Below are positions 7,971 to 17,008 of a stretch of 64,000 nt of DNA, one piece after another. The stretch lies in assembly GCA_035438985.1 (NCBI GenBank), contig DAORJK010000009.1, positions 1 to 64,000 on the forward strand, written 5' to 3'. The notes under the pieces are model-generated. The model was not told the DNA's origin, searched no databases, and saw nothing but the letters and a program-made list of their open reading frames with translations. Origin of the DNA: UBA4408 sp002389785 (GTDB taxonomy: Bacteria; Bacteroidota; Bacteroidia; UBA4408). A program made the translations under genes and the position numbers. The stretch's first letter is position 1, and each line of letters opens with the position of its first letter.

Positions 7971-8336
7971 TTATGTCAGCGCCAATTTATCTTTATAAAC
8001 ATAGGAGGTAATTCCTACGGCAAGTATTGGCAGCATCATTAACAAACCGGGTTGAAATCCTTCAATCATTAAAATTGAATACACTGCGCCTATTAAATCA
8101 AAAAACAATCCGGCATAAGCCCATTCCTTTATCCTTTTAAGTTGAGGTATAACAATGGCTACACTTCCCAAAATTTTTGCAATACCAATAAAGGGAACAA
8201 AATAAGCCGGATATCCAAGGTGGGTTATAAATTTTACAGCCTCCTCCGAATTAAAAACATCGGGTATTGCTGAGAACAACATAAATCCTGCAAAAAGTGC
8301 GGTACAGGTCCAATAAATAATTTTATTTTTTTTCAT
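7971..8336 (-). CDS. DoxX-family membrane protein
   Basis: 121 residues with four hydrophobic segments (about 6-22, 44-62, 70-88, 95-112). The FVPFIGIAKILGSVAIVIPQLKRIKEWAYAG-type arrangement is characteristic of the DoxX/DoxX-like superfamily of small inner-membrane proteins, whose function is poorly defined (linked to redox and detoxification in some bacteria). It starts 26 bases after the SRPBCC-VOC gene on the same strand and is probably co-transcribed with it; such pairings with AHSA1-type proteins are familiar. Confidence 0.88.
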   Translation of the reverse strand: MKKNKIIYWTCTALFAGFMLFSAIPDVFNSEEAVKFITHLGYPAYFVPFIGIAKILGSVAIVIPQLKRIKEWAYAGLFFDLIGAVYSILMIEGFQPGLLMMLPILAVGITSYVYKDKLALT

Positions 8337-8362
8337 ACTCGTATTTAAATAAATAAGTTGAT

Positions 8363-9337
8363 TTAGTTACTTGATTTCGAAATATAATTTATCATCCAGT
8401 TGATTCCAAATTTATCTGTAAAACTGCCAAAGTATGCGCCCCAAAACATATCTTGCAAAGGCATAGTAACCTTACCTTCTTTTCCCAGTTCGTTAAACAA
8501 GCGATTGGCTTCCTCGCGTGAATCAGGCTCTATTGATATATGCATATTATTTCCTTCAATTACAGTAAAACCCATCTCCTTTGGTGCATCGGTTCCCATT
8601 AATATGTGCTTGGCTGTGATAGGTAATTCAACATGTAAAATCATTTTTTTGACATTCTCAGCAACCGGAGGATGATTTGAGTCGGCTGGTAAATCGCCAA
8701 AACGTTGTATTCCCCCACCAATGAAATCGGTTTTAAATACGCTTTTATAAAAATTGAAAGCCTTTTCGGTAGTACCCGGAAAATTAAGGTAGGTACATAC
8801 CCGCTCTTGGGTACCCGTTTTGTATTGAGCCTGCAATTTTTGACGACTTGCAATATACTGATCAAGGTTTTGCAAAGCCATGGTAAAACCTTCTTTGAAT
8901 CCTAGTTCAATTATTTTTTCCAAATCGGCTAAAGCTTCATATTGCAGTACTATTTTTACCAGCGTGGATGCTCCCCTATCTGTAAATGAATTGGTCCACA
9001 ATGAACGGGGAAATTCTGTATTAACTTCGCCCAATTCGGAGCAAAATGCATCCAGACCGGAAAACATTTTGTGCTGCTCAATTTGCTTATAATCGGCCCT
9101 GCACCAGTGTTTTTCATTTTCAGGGCTTACCATGCAATACAACCAACTTCCACCGATTTTAAACTCCATTGATTTAGTAATGTTTCTGTAAGGTTTAGGC
9201 GCCCACCATAAATCGAGAATTTCAGGATTGGTCCAAGCATCCCAAACGAGTACAAGTTCAGCAGCAAATTCACGGGTAACTTCAATACATTTTTCTTCTT
9301 TGTTCACTTTAAAATCAAAAAACAATGTTGCATTCAT
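8363..9337 (-). CDS. SRPBCC (AHSA1-type) and VOC (PhnB-type) fusion protein
   Basis: 324 residues, cytoplasmic, no signal peptide. Residues about 15-168 form an AHSA1/START-like domain (FAAELVLVWDAWTNPEILDLWWAP and the closing WTNSFTDRGASTLVKIVLQY ... LGFKEGFTMALQNLDQYI). Residues about 178-322 form a PhnB-like glyoxalase/VOC domain (YLNFPGTTEKAFNFYKSVF ... DMFWGAYFGSFTDKFGINWMINY). The two domains are usually separate proteins encoded side by side, so this is a fusion. VOC domains of this group are often non-enzymatic; no substrate can be assigned. The downstream neighbour is the DoxX gene. Confidence 0.9.
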   Translation of the reverse strand: MNATLFFDFKVNKEEKCIEVTREFAAELVLVWDAWTNPEILDLWWAPKPYRNITKSMEFKIGGSWLYCMVSPENEKHWCRADYKQIEQHKMFSGLDAFCSELGEVNTEFPRSLWTNSFTDRGASTLVKIVLQYEALADLEKIIELGFKEGFTMALQNLDQYIASRQKLQAQYKTGTQERVCTYLNFPGTTEKAFNFYKSVFKTDFIGGGIQRFGDLPADSNHPPVAENVKKMILHVELPITAKHILMGTDAPKEMGFTVIEGNNMHISIEPDSREEANRLFNELGKEGKVTMPLQDMFWGAYFGSFTDKFGINWMINYISKSSN

Positions 9338-9544
9338 AGTTGCTAATTTTTAGGTTAGTAATTAAATAGTGGCTCAAAATCTTATAACAATCAATTTATT
9401 GAATGGTCCATTTAACTTTGTTTGCTAGCTAAAGCTCATACCTTTTAAAATCACAGAAACGAAAATACATGAAACCATTCGGTTGCAAATATATTTATTT
9501 TTTTATTACCGGATTATTTTTTTTAAAAAATTTAAAATAGGCGA

Positions 9545-10522
9545 TTACTTTTTATGTGGACGTTTTTTAATCATACCTCCTTTGGTGTCTTTTACCGGAC
9601 TCATAACAATAAAAGCATTTGAATCAATTTTTTCGAGTTCAATGTTGAGTTTATTTAATTCGAGACGTGTTAAAACGGTGTAAACAATATCCACATCAAT
9701 TCGTTCGCCATGATTTCCAAAACCACGTTTACCGTTGTATACGGTAACTCCTCTTCCCATTTTAGTGATAATCATTTCTCGTATTTCTTCACTGTGCGCC
9801 GAAACTATGGTTGCACCAATGTATTCTTCAATACCTTCGATAATAAAATCGAGTGTTTTAGAAGCAGCCAAATAAGTAATCATAGAATATAAGGCAATTT
9901 CAATTCCTAATAAATAAGCTGCGGCAGAGAAGATTAAGATATTAATTAGCACCACGATGTCGCCGATGGTTGTACCAAATTTTCGGCTTAAAAAAATGGC
10001 CAACACTTCGGTTCCATCTATCACCGCTCCTCCCCTAACTGCCAAGCCTATTCCTGCACCTAAAAAGAAACCGCCAAAAATTGCAACCAGTAAACTATCG
10101 TTGGTAACATTGGGAAAATGCACGGTTGCTAAACACAATGCCAGACCGGCAATTGCGATGGTAGTTTTAATAGCAAACACTCTTCCCATCACTTTATACG
10201 CCAATAAAATGAAAGGTATGTTTACACAAATAATCCAAGTATGCAGTGGAATTTTAGTAAGGGCAAATAACAATAAAGAAATTCCGGTAGCACCGCCATC
10301 AATAAAATTATTGGTAAGCAAAAAGCCTTTAAATCCAAATGAAGCCGAAAAAATAGCAAGGGTAATTAATACTACATCTTTTACAAAGCGCTTTGCAGTA
10401 AGCTTTAATTCCCTGTAGCCCTTTGCAATTTCATAAGGAGAGTACTTAGCAGTTTCGGTTTCCCCTTTGGGTTTATTTTTTAAAACGGTTTGAATTATTA
10501 CCTGTGTCCACAGTGGATTCAT
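9545..10522 (-). CDS. YitT-family membrane protein
   Basis: 325 residues. After about 45 polar residues come five or more hydrophobic segments (about 48-70, 80-105, 115-135, 145-165, 185-215), with GFLLTNNFIDGGATGISLL and GAGIGLAVRGGAVIDGTEVLAI, the typical repeats of the YitT/DUF161 family. The last 90 residues form a cytosolic DUF2179-like domain (GRGVTVYNGKRGFG ... VYTVLTRLELNKLNIELEKIDSNAFIVMSPV). Transport substrate is unknown. It stands alone, with about 150-200 non-coding bases on each side. Confidence 0.92.
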   Translation of the reverse strand: MNPLWTQVIIQTVLKNKPKGETETAKYSPYEIAKGYRELKLTAKRFVKDVVLITLAIFSASFGFKGFLLTNNFIDGGATGISLLLFALTKIPLHTWIICVNIPFILLAYKVMGRVFAIKTTIAIAGLALCLATVHFPNVTNDSLLVAIFGGFFLGAGIGLAVRGGAVIDGTEVLAIFLSRKFGTTIGDIVVLINILIFSAAAYLLGIEIALYSMITYLAASKTLDFIIEGIEEYIGATIVSAHSEEIREMIITKMGRGVTVYNGKRGFGNHGERIDVDIVYTVLTRLELNKLNIELEKIDSNAFIVMSPVKDTKGGMIKKRPHKK

Positions 10523-10671
10523 GCGTTGGGGTGTTTAACTAATTTGTGCTATAAATATATGCAACTTAAAAATAAGGTTAGCGGTAGATTAGCTTGAATA
10601 GCAAAGTATCTAAATTCTCACAGAAAACTGGGTTAGTCTGCTGATTGCTCCTGAATGTAATTTACCAATAT

Positions 10672-11856
10672 TTACTCTTCGTCTTTATTTTTGAGTTTCA
10701 TTAATAAAGTATAAGCTCCTTTTACTACTACATTGCTTGATTGTGCTGCCTTAGCATCGACGAATTTTATATCGGTTAATCCATTGGAAGAAGCTCCGCT
10801 TATCACTTCGGTCATTTGATAGTGCAAGTTATTTTGTTCACAAAACACATATTCTTTTCCTTCAAATCGTACGATTGCTTCCGAAGGTAAAACGAGTGCT
10901 GTTGAATTATCTACTTCAATTTCAGCATTCATATACATACCCGGAATTAATGAGCCATGATACTTATCGAAATGACAATGTATGAGTAGCGTTCTTTCTT
11001 TAGAAATATCCTTCCCAATAAGTATAATTTCGCAGGTATATTTTTTACTTGGCAACTGATTGCTGTATGCCGTTAACTTTTGGCCTACAGCCAATTTATC
11101 AATATCCTTTTCAAACACGGTTAATGCCAAATGAATGTCTTCGGGATTTACCAATTCAAACAAAACTTCAGTAGGAGAAACATATTTACCAATGTTCACT
11201 TGTATTGCTTTAACATAGCCATCGATTGGAGAAGGAAGCTGAATGCTGCGCGACAAGTTACTTTCAGAGAGTTCATTCGGATTAATATTTATAAGTTTTA
11301 ATTTTTCAGCCAGGGCTTTAACACTCACTTTTTGTGATTCATAATTACTCAGTGCCTGTTCAAAATTTTTATCACTTCCTGCTTTGCTTTTATTCAATTC
11401 GCTTTGCCGTTCATATTCTTTTTCGATGGCAACTAAGTGCGATTTTGCAGTTAAATAATCTTGTTGCAATTGTATGTATTGTTGATCCTCCAAGGTGGCA
11501 ATAATTTCTCCTTTTCGCACATGCATACCTTCCAATAAATTGGTTGATTTCAAATAGCCACCCAAAGGAACACTTATCGATACCATGTTTTGAGGCGGAA
11601 CATCAATAATTCCATTTACCTTAAGTATGCCTGAAATGGATCTTTCCTCCACTTTTGCAAGTTGAATGGATGCATTTTTCGCCTGGGCTTCGGTTAATTC
11701 AACAAGGTTACCGGAAGTGATCTGTGTTGCTGTACTTTCTTCCTTTATGCTTTGATTGCAGGAAATTAGCAGTAAAAAAAGCAGGAAACATGCATACACC
11801 GGTAAGTGCATGCTGTATTTAAACAATCGTGTTTGAAATTTTATAAAATAGTTCAT
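10672..11856 (-). CDS. RND efflux periplasmic adaptor (CusB/CzcB-type lipoprotein)
   Basis: 394 residues. The signal peptide ends in a lipobox (LLLISC), so it is a lipoprotein. A barrel-sandwich domain (NMVSISVPLGGYLKS ... LLEGMHVRKGEIIATLED) flanks an alpha-helical hairpin (about 130-200) and is followed by a beta-barrel segment (DIHLALTVFEKDIDKLAVGQ). This membrane-fusion protein would bridge the RND pump and outer-membrane channel. Its ATG is 1 base after the czcA-like stop, implying coupled translation. A second in-frame Met (residue 16) also precedes the signal peptide. It lacks an evident metal-binding N-terminal extension. Confidence 0.92.
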   Translation of the reverse strand: MNYFIKFQTRLFKYSMHLPVYACFLLFLLLISCNQSIKEESTATQITSGNLVELTEAQAKNASIQLAKVEERSISGILKVNGIIDVPPQNMVSISVPLGGYLKSTNLLEGMHVRKGEIIATLEDQQYIQLQQDYLTAKSHLVAIEKEYERQSELNKSKAGSDKNFEQALSNYESQKVSVKALAEKLKLININPNELSESNLSRSIQLPSPIDGYVKAIQVNIGKYVSPTEVLFELVNPEDIHLALTVFEKDIDKLAVGQKLTAYSNQLPSKKYTCEIILIGKDISKERTLLIHCHFDKYHGSLIPGMYMNAEIEVDNSTALVLPSEAIVRFEGKEYVFCEQNNLHYQMTEVISGASSNGLTDIKFVDAKAAQSSNVVVKGAYTLLMKLKNKDEE

Positions 11857-11857
11857 G

Positions 11858-14800
11858 TTAGTTAGTTTGCGTTAAATAATTGAGTTGAATGATGGTTTGA
11901 TTGTATTCATTTACTGCATCGCAATACTTGCTTTGCATTTCAATGGCTTGATTGATTAAAAGCGAAAATTCAATAAAGTTGATTTCCCCTTTTGTTAATT
12001 GAAGGTTTGCGGATGCTATAATTTGGTGTGAATTGGGCAGTGCTATGGTTTCATAATAATTCAAGGCCTGTTGCTTCGCTTGAAATTTAGTCAGCAAAAC
12101 AGCATATTCATTTTTAATCGTTTCATTGGCTTGATACATTTTTAATTGAGTTACATGATGCATTTTTTGAGCAGCTTTAATTTGCGCTCGTTGTGCACCA
12201 TAAAATATGGGAAGCGCCAAGCCAACTTGAAGCGCATTAAAATGTGTTGTTTTTGAATAATACTTATTATCCGCGCCTACTCCTTGCATGCTCATTGAAG
12301 CAAAGCTTAAAGTAAGTGAGGGAAGCAATTTCGCTCTTTGCAATTTAAGTTGTTGTTGCGCACTTAACTCCTGATGTTGAAGTACTTGAATTTGCAAATG
12401 ATTTGAAAAGCTTTTTGCTTCGATGGAGGAGGTAAAATTCAGTTTGTTTGGAAGTAATTCTGGCTCATATTTATTGGAAGCATTGAGTAAGAAATTAAAA
12501 TTCAAAAGGGCAATTTCCTTATCCTGTAGCAGTGTTTGCAATTGTAAAAGTAGTTGGGCATGTTGATTTTCGATTGTAAGCTTTTGCAACAAGTTGATAT
12601 CACCCTTATCAAATCGAAGTTGATTTTGTTGAAGATATACTTGAAAAAGGCTGTCCATCTTGACCAACAATTTGTATTTGTCATGCAAATAAACAAGTTC
12701 ATAATAACTAGCTGTTACTTGTCTTTTTAATTCAGACGCAGAAAGTTTAGCAGCCAATACACTCGTTTGGTAGGTTTGATTTTGCACCGATTTTTGTCGT
12801 GCGTAAACTGTTGGAAATTGTATGCTCTGAGAAATACTGTAACGGGTATCGTTATAGCTCGAATTTAATTGACCGTATTCGGCTTGTACATTGGTAGAAG
12901 GAATATCCACTGAAGCCTTGATTAATTTTTTTTGATATTCAGCAAGCTCTCTGTCAGCCCTTGTAGCGTAATTACTCTTAAGTGCAGTATCAATTGCTTG
13001 TTGCAAACTAAGTTTTGAATAGCCGTTAACTGCATTCTGTGCGTGTAGTTTTGATGTTGAAATTACCAGACAAAGAATTAATAAAACAGAAACCAACGAC
13101 TTTACTTTTGAGTTTCTCACCTTTCTATTTTCAAAAATCACATACAACAAAGGCAATACAAACAAAGTGAGTAATGTGGCACTCATTAATCCTCCAATGA
13201 CCACTGTTGCAAGTGGACGCTGAACTTCGGCTCCATCACCGTTGCTTAGAGCCATTGGTAAAAATCCTAATGATGCAACTAATGCGGTCATCAAAACCGG
13301 ACGCAATCTACTAATGCTGCCTTTGATAACAACCTGCTGTAAATTACTTTCACCATTTTGCCGAATACGGTTAAACTCTGCCAACAACACAATGCCATTC
13401 AAAACTGCTACTCCAAACAAGGCAATAAATCCTACCCCGGCACTTATGCTAAAAGGCATACCTCTAGCAGCCAGAAACAGTATTCCTCCAATAGCCGAAA
13501 GCGGAATAGCTGTATAAATCATCAAACCTTGCTTTATTGATTGAAATGCAAAATAGAGCAGTACGAGTATTAATACAAGTGAAAGCGGAACCGCAAAACT
13601 CAATCGCTTTTTAGCAGCATTTAAGTTTTCGAAGGCACCACCATAAGTAATGTAGTAGCCGCTTGGAATTTTAATTTTTTTCTCAACTTCTCTTTTGAGG
13701 TCTTCAACTATGGTTTCTACATCCCGCTCATGCACATTGAATCCAACTACAATTCTTCGTTTCGCGTCGTCACGTTGAATTTGATTGATGCTTTCTTTAA
13801 TTGAAACCTCGGCCAGTTGGTGTAAGGGAATTTGATTTCCACCCGGTAATGGAATTAATAAATTTTGCACATCTTCCAAATTGGTGCGTTGTTCATCGGC
13901 AAGTCGAACTACAAGGTCGAATCGTTTTTCATCTTCGTAAACCAGTCCACAGCTTTGACCGGCGAATGCTGTATTTACAATTTTATTTACTTCCTGTATG
14001 TTTACTGAATATTGGGCCATTGCTGAGCGGTTATAAGTAATAATTAATTGAGGAAGTCCATCGATTGGTTCAACATAGCAGTTTATAGCGCCTTTGATGC
14101 CATTCACAACATTGCCGAGTAATTTAGCATAACGTGATAAGGTGTCCAGGTTTTCGCCCACTATTTTGCAAACGACATCTTGCTTTGAGCCTGTCATCAG
14201 TTCATTAAAGCGCATGGCAACCGGATATTGAAAACTATACGTAACTCCGGGAACTGCAGTCAATTCAGCTTTCATTTTTTCAGCTAATTCATCCCATTCC
14301 TTAGCCGATGTCCAGCTCGCTTTATCCTTTAAAATTATCATCATGTCGGAAGCTTCCATTGGCATTGGGTCAGTAGGGATTTCACCACTTCCTGTTTTGC
14401 CAACAATTTTTTCAATTTCAGGAAATTTAGCCAATAACAGATGTGCCGATTTTTGAATTGCATCTACAGAAGTTTCAATACTACTTCCGGTTAGTACTCG
14501 CGTATCAACTGCAAAATCACCTTCGGGTAACTCGGGAATAAATTCACCACCCATCCTTGCAAATACAAATAGCGAAACAGCAAATAAAATTAAGGTAGTC
14601 GCAATGATGGTTTTAGGAATGAGCAATACTTTTTGCAAAGAACGCTGATACATTCCTTCTACTGCGTGCATGAATTTATCCGAAAAAGTTTGTTTGTGTG
14701 AAAGTGTTTTACTCAAAAACAAAGCGCTCATCATGGGCACATAGGTTAGTGAAAGCAAGAATGCACCAATTAATGCGAAGGCTACCGTTTGGGCCATTGG

Positions 14801-16234
14801 TTTAAACATTTTTCCTTCGATTCCAACTAAGGTTAAAATTGGCAGGTACACAATTAAAATTATCAATTGTCCAAATACAGCGCTATTCATCATTTTTCCG
14901 GCCGCATTGATTACTTTGTTATCCATTTCGTTTTGTGAAATTGTTTTTGTGTTGCCGCTAATTTTTGAGTGTGTTAAGCCATGCATTACAGCTTCTACAA
15001 TAATTACCGCTCCGTCAACAATTAACCCAAAGTCGAGTGCTCCTAGGCTCATTAGGTTTCCACTCACACCAAATAAATTCATCAAAATAATTGCAAAGAG
15101 CATAGCTAAAGGAATTACCGATGCAACTACAATTCCTGCGCGCATATTTCCTAAAAACAGTACTAACACAAAAATGATGATGAGTGCTCCTTCGAGCAAA
15201 TTTTTTGAAACAGTATTGATAGCGCTGTTCACCATTTTTGTACGGTCTAAAAAAGGCTCCAGTTCAACTCCTTCCGGCAGTGTTTTTTTTATTTGAGCTA
15301 TTTTTTCTTTTACGTCTTTAATGACTCTACTACTGTTTTCGCCCTTAATCATCATAACCACTGCGCCTGCCACTTCGCCTTCATCATTGTAGGTAATTGC
15401 TCCGTAACGTGTGGCAGTGCCAATGCGAACTTCAGCAATATCGCGAATCAATAAGGGTGTGCCATTGTGCGTAGTTTTAACCAGGCAATTTTTAATATCG
15501 TCAACTGATTTTAGCAAGCCTTCGGTGCGGATATACAACACAGTGCCAGCTTTCTCAATGTAAGCCCCACCTGTATTCTCATTATTTTTTTCGAGGGCAG
15601 TAAAAACGTCATTTACACTAAGATTATAAGCGTTTAACTGGTTTACCTTTACAGCAATTTCATACTGCTTCACACTTCCGCCAAAGCTGCTTACGTCAGC
15701 AACTCCTTTAACACCGAGCAATTGACGTCGCACAATCCAATCTTGAATGGTGCGTAATTCAGTGGCACTATACTTTTTTTCGTATCCGGGTTTAGGCCTA
15801 ACCACATACTGATATATTTCACCTAAGCCGGTTGTAACAGGCGCCAATTCAGGTGAACCAATGCCTTTTGGAATTTGTTGCTCAGCAATTTTGAGTCGTT
15901 CGGTAACTTGTTGCCTTGCCCAATAAATATCTACATTGTCTTCAAATACTATGGTAATGAGGGAAAGTCCGAAACGAGAAAAACTGCGTATTTCCTTTAA
16001 TCCCGGAATGTTGCTATTGGCTTGTTCAATTGGAAAAGTTATTAAACGCTCCACATCCGGAGCTCCCAAAGAAGGGGTTACGGTAATAATCAAAACTTGA
16101 TTATTGGTAATATCGGGAACAGCATCAATTGGGAGTTGAGTAAATTGATAGCTTCCATACCCGATAAGCGCTAGAATAAATAGGCCTACTATTAATTTGT
16201 TCTTTATTGAAAACGTAATTATTTTATTAATCAT
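11858..16234 (-). CDS. CzcA/CusA-type RND transporter fused to a TolC-like channel
   Basis: 1458 residues from the ATG at 16234; an upstream extension to 16294 is disfavoured because the RND family starts at MINKIITFSIKNK. Residues 1 to about 1035 are a heavy-metal RND pump with the TM4 motif DFGLIVDGAVIIVEA and repeated porter domains. Residues about 1041-1065 look like a signal peptide (VSVLLILCLVISTSKLHAQ). The remaining 390 residues are a TolC-type outer-membrane efflux domain with two long helical repeats (LSLQQAIDTALKSN ... LTKGEINFIEFSLLINQAIE). The fusion is known in Bacteroidota. The pump probably exports a divalent or monovalent cation by proton exchange; the metal is not evident. 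Confidence 0.94.
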   Translation of the reverse strand: MINKIITFSIKNKLIVGLFILALIGYGSYQFTQLPIDAVPDITNNQVLIITVTPSLGAPDVERLITFPIEQANSNIPGLKEIRSFSRFGLSLITIVFEDNVDIYWARQQVTERLKIAEQQIPKGIGSPELAPVTTGLGEIYQYVVRPKPGYEKKYSATELRTIQDWIVRRQLLGVKGVADVSSFGGSVKQYEIAVKVNQLNAYNLSVNDVFTALEKNNENTGGAYIEKAGTVLYIRTEGLLKSVDDIKNCLVKTTHNGTPLLIRDIAEVRIGTATRYGAITYNDEGEVAGAVVMMIKGENSSRVIKDVKEKIAQIKKTLPEGVELEPFLDRTKMVNSAINTVSKNLLEGALIIIFVLVLFLGNMRAGIVVASVIPLAMLFAIILMNLFGVSGNLMSLGALDFGLIVDGAVIIVEAVMHGLTHSKISGNTKTISQNEMDNKVINAAGKMMNSAVFGQLIILIVYLPILTLVGIEGKMFKPMAQTVAFALIGAFLLSLTYVPMMSALFLSKTLSHKQTFSDKFMHAVEGMYQRSLQKVLLIPKTIIATTLILFAVSLFVFARMGGEFIPELPEGDFAVDTRVLTGSSIETSVDAIQKSAHLLLAKFPEIEKIVGKTGSGEIPTDPMPMEASDMMIILKDKASWTSAKEWDELAEKMKAELTAVPGVTYSFQYPVAMRFNELMTGSKQDVVCKIVGENLDTLSRYAKLLGNVVNGIKGAINCYVEPIDGLPQLIITYNRSAMAQYSVNIQEVNKIVNTAFAGQSCGLVYEDEKRFDLVVRLADEQRTNLEDVQNLLIPLPGGNQIPLHQLAEVSIKESINQIQRDDAKRRIVVGFNVHERDVETIVEDLKREVEKKIKIPSGYYITYGGAFENLNAAKKRLSFAVPLSLVLILVLLYFAFQSIKQGLMIYTAIPLSAIGGILFLAARGMPFSISAGVGFIALFGVAVLNGIVLLAEFNRIRQNGESNLQQVVIKGSISRLRPVLMTALVASLGFLPMALSNGDGAEVQRPLATVVIGGLMSATLLTLFVLPLLYVIFENRKVRNSKVKSLVSVLLILCLVISTSKLHAQNAVNGYSKLSLQQAIDTALKSNYATRADRELAEYQKKLIKASVDIPSTNVQAEYGQLNSSYNDTRYSISQSIQFPTVYARQKSVQNQTYQTSVLAAKLSASELKRQVTASYYELVYLHDKYKLLVKMDSLFQVYLQQNQLRFDKGDINLLQKLTIENQHAQLLLQLQTLLQDKEIALLNFNFLLNASNKYEPELLPNKLNFTSSIEAKSFSNHLQIQVLQHQELSAQQQLKLQRAKLLPSLTLSFASMSMQGVGADNKYYSKTTHFNALQVGLALPIFYGAQRAQIKAAQKMHHVTQLKMYQANETIKNEYAVLLTKFQAKQQALNYYETIALPNSHQIIASANLQLTKGEINFIEFSLLINQAIEMQSKYCDAVNEYNQTIIQLNYLTQTN

Positions 16235-16327
16235 TTGAGTTGATTTAACTGATACAAAATGAATATCTATCCGGTAATTACTACCGAAAATCAATAAATT
16301 TTTGAAAAAGGATTCAAAAACTAGTGG

Positions 16328-16714
16328 CTATTGAAAAGCAGGGGGACCTCTAAAAAGTAATGCTGATAGCCTTTCAATTGAGTACCGTTTACACAGGTAT
16401 TCAATGGGCAATTTTGGCAATGCTGTTTGCAATGCCAGCCAAATTTGATTAACTTCTATTACTAAAAATACAAGTGGAAATAGGTCCTTCGTATTTGAAG
16501 TTGTTTTAAGGCTTGTTGTAAATTCTGTTTGATTGCTAAAGGTGAAATGTTGAAAATGCGCAAACATATCGCTTAGCGGATTTTCGTTCGGACCTGAATT
16601 TTGATGTTGTTGATGTGCATCGGCGGTATGATGCGAATGGGGTACGATGTTGTGTGCCATTATAATGCTAATGGCTATGGTCATTAAAAAAAGTGTACTT
16701 ATTTTTTTAAACAT
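16328..16714 (-). CDS. Small His-rich exported protein upstream of the RND pump
   Basis: 128 residues from the ATG at 16714. A hydrophobic signal segment (MFKKISTLFLMTIAISIIMA) precedes HNIVPHSHHTADAHQQHQN, a cluster of eight or so His that could bind metal. A second hydrophobic stretch lies near residue 80. Small PHxHH-type exported proteins are often found beside CzcA-like pumps in Bacteroidota, so a metal-related role is plausible but unproven. An upstream Met at 16747 is possible, but the -7 box at 16721-16728 favours 16714. It is about 90 bases from the pump gene and probably in the same operon. Confidence 0.7.
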   Translation of the reverse strand: MFKKISTLFLMTIAISIIMAHNIVPHSHHTADAHQQHQNSGPNENPLSDMFAHFQHFTFSNQTEFTTSLKTTSNTKDLFPLVFLVIEVNQIWLALQTALPKLPIEYLCKRYSIERLSALLFRGPPAFQ

Positions 16715-16720
16715 CTCTTG

Positions 16721-16728
16721 CAAAAATA
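16721..16728 (-). promoter_or_regulatory. Candidate promoter box of the RND efflux operon
   Basis: TATTTTTG on the minus strand (16728-16721) matches TAnnTTTG. Only six bases separate it from the ATG at 16714, so the transcript would be leaderless or nearly so. No clear TTG lies at the -33 distance. Confidence 0.4.
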
Positions 16729-17008
16729 CGAAATTCTTAATATGCATCTGCTAGATGTGATTTTATTTTTTTAGAACAATGCCAACAAGAAAAAGCATAA
16801 AGCTTTACAGGATTATGGTGGGATTTAACTTCTGATGCATTATTCGCACATATTGACTTGGGAATAGAGCAACACTATTGTATGTTTTGATTAAATTAAA
16901 TACAACTATAATTAGTGAAATTGAATAGTATTTTTTGAATCAGTGCTGACTTTAACTAGATCAACTATTTGTATAACTCGAATTCTATTATTGTAAACTA
17001 GGCATTGT

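Noticed and set aside
14907..15296. Plus-strand open frame inside the CzcA-TolC gene
   Set aside because: It is antisense to a strongly conserved RND segment and has no homology.
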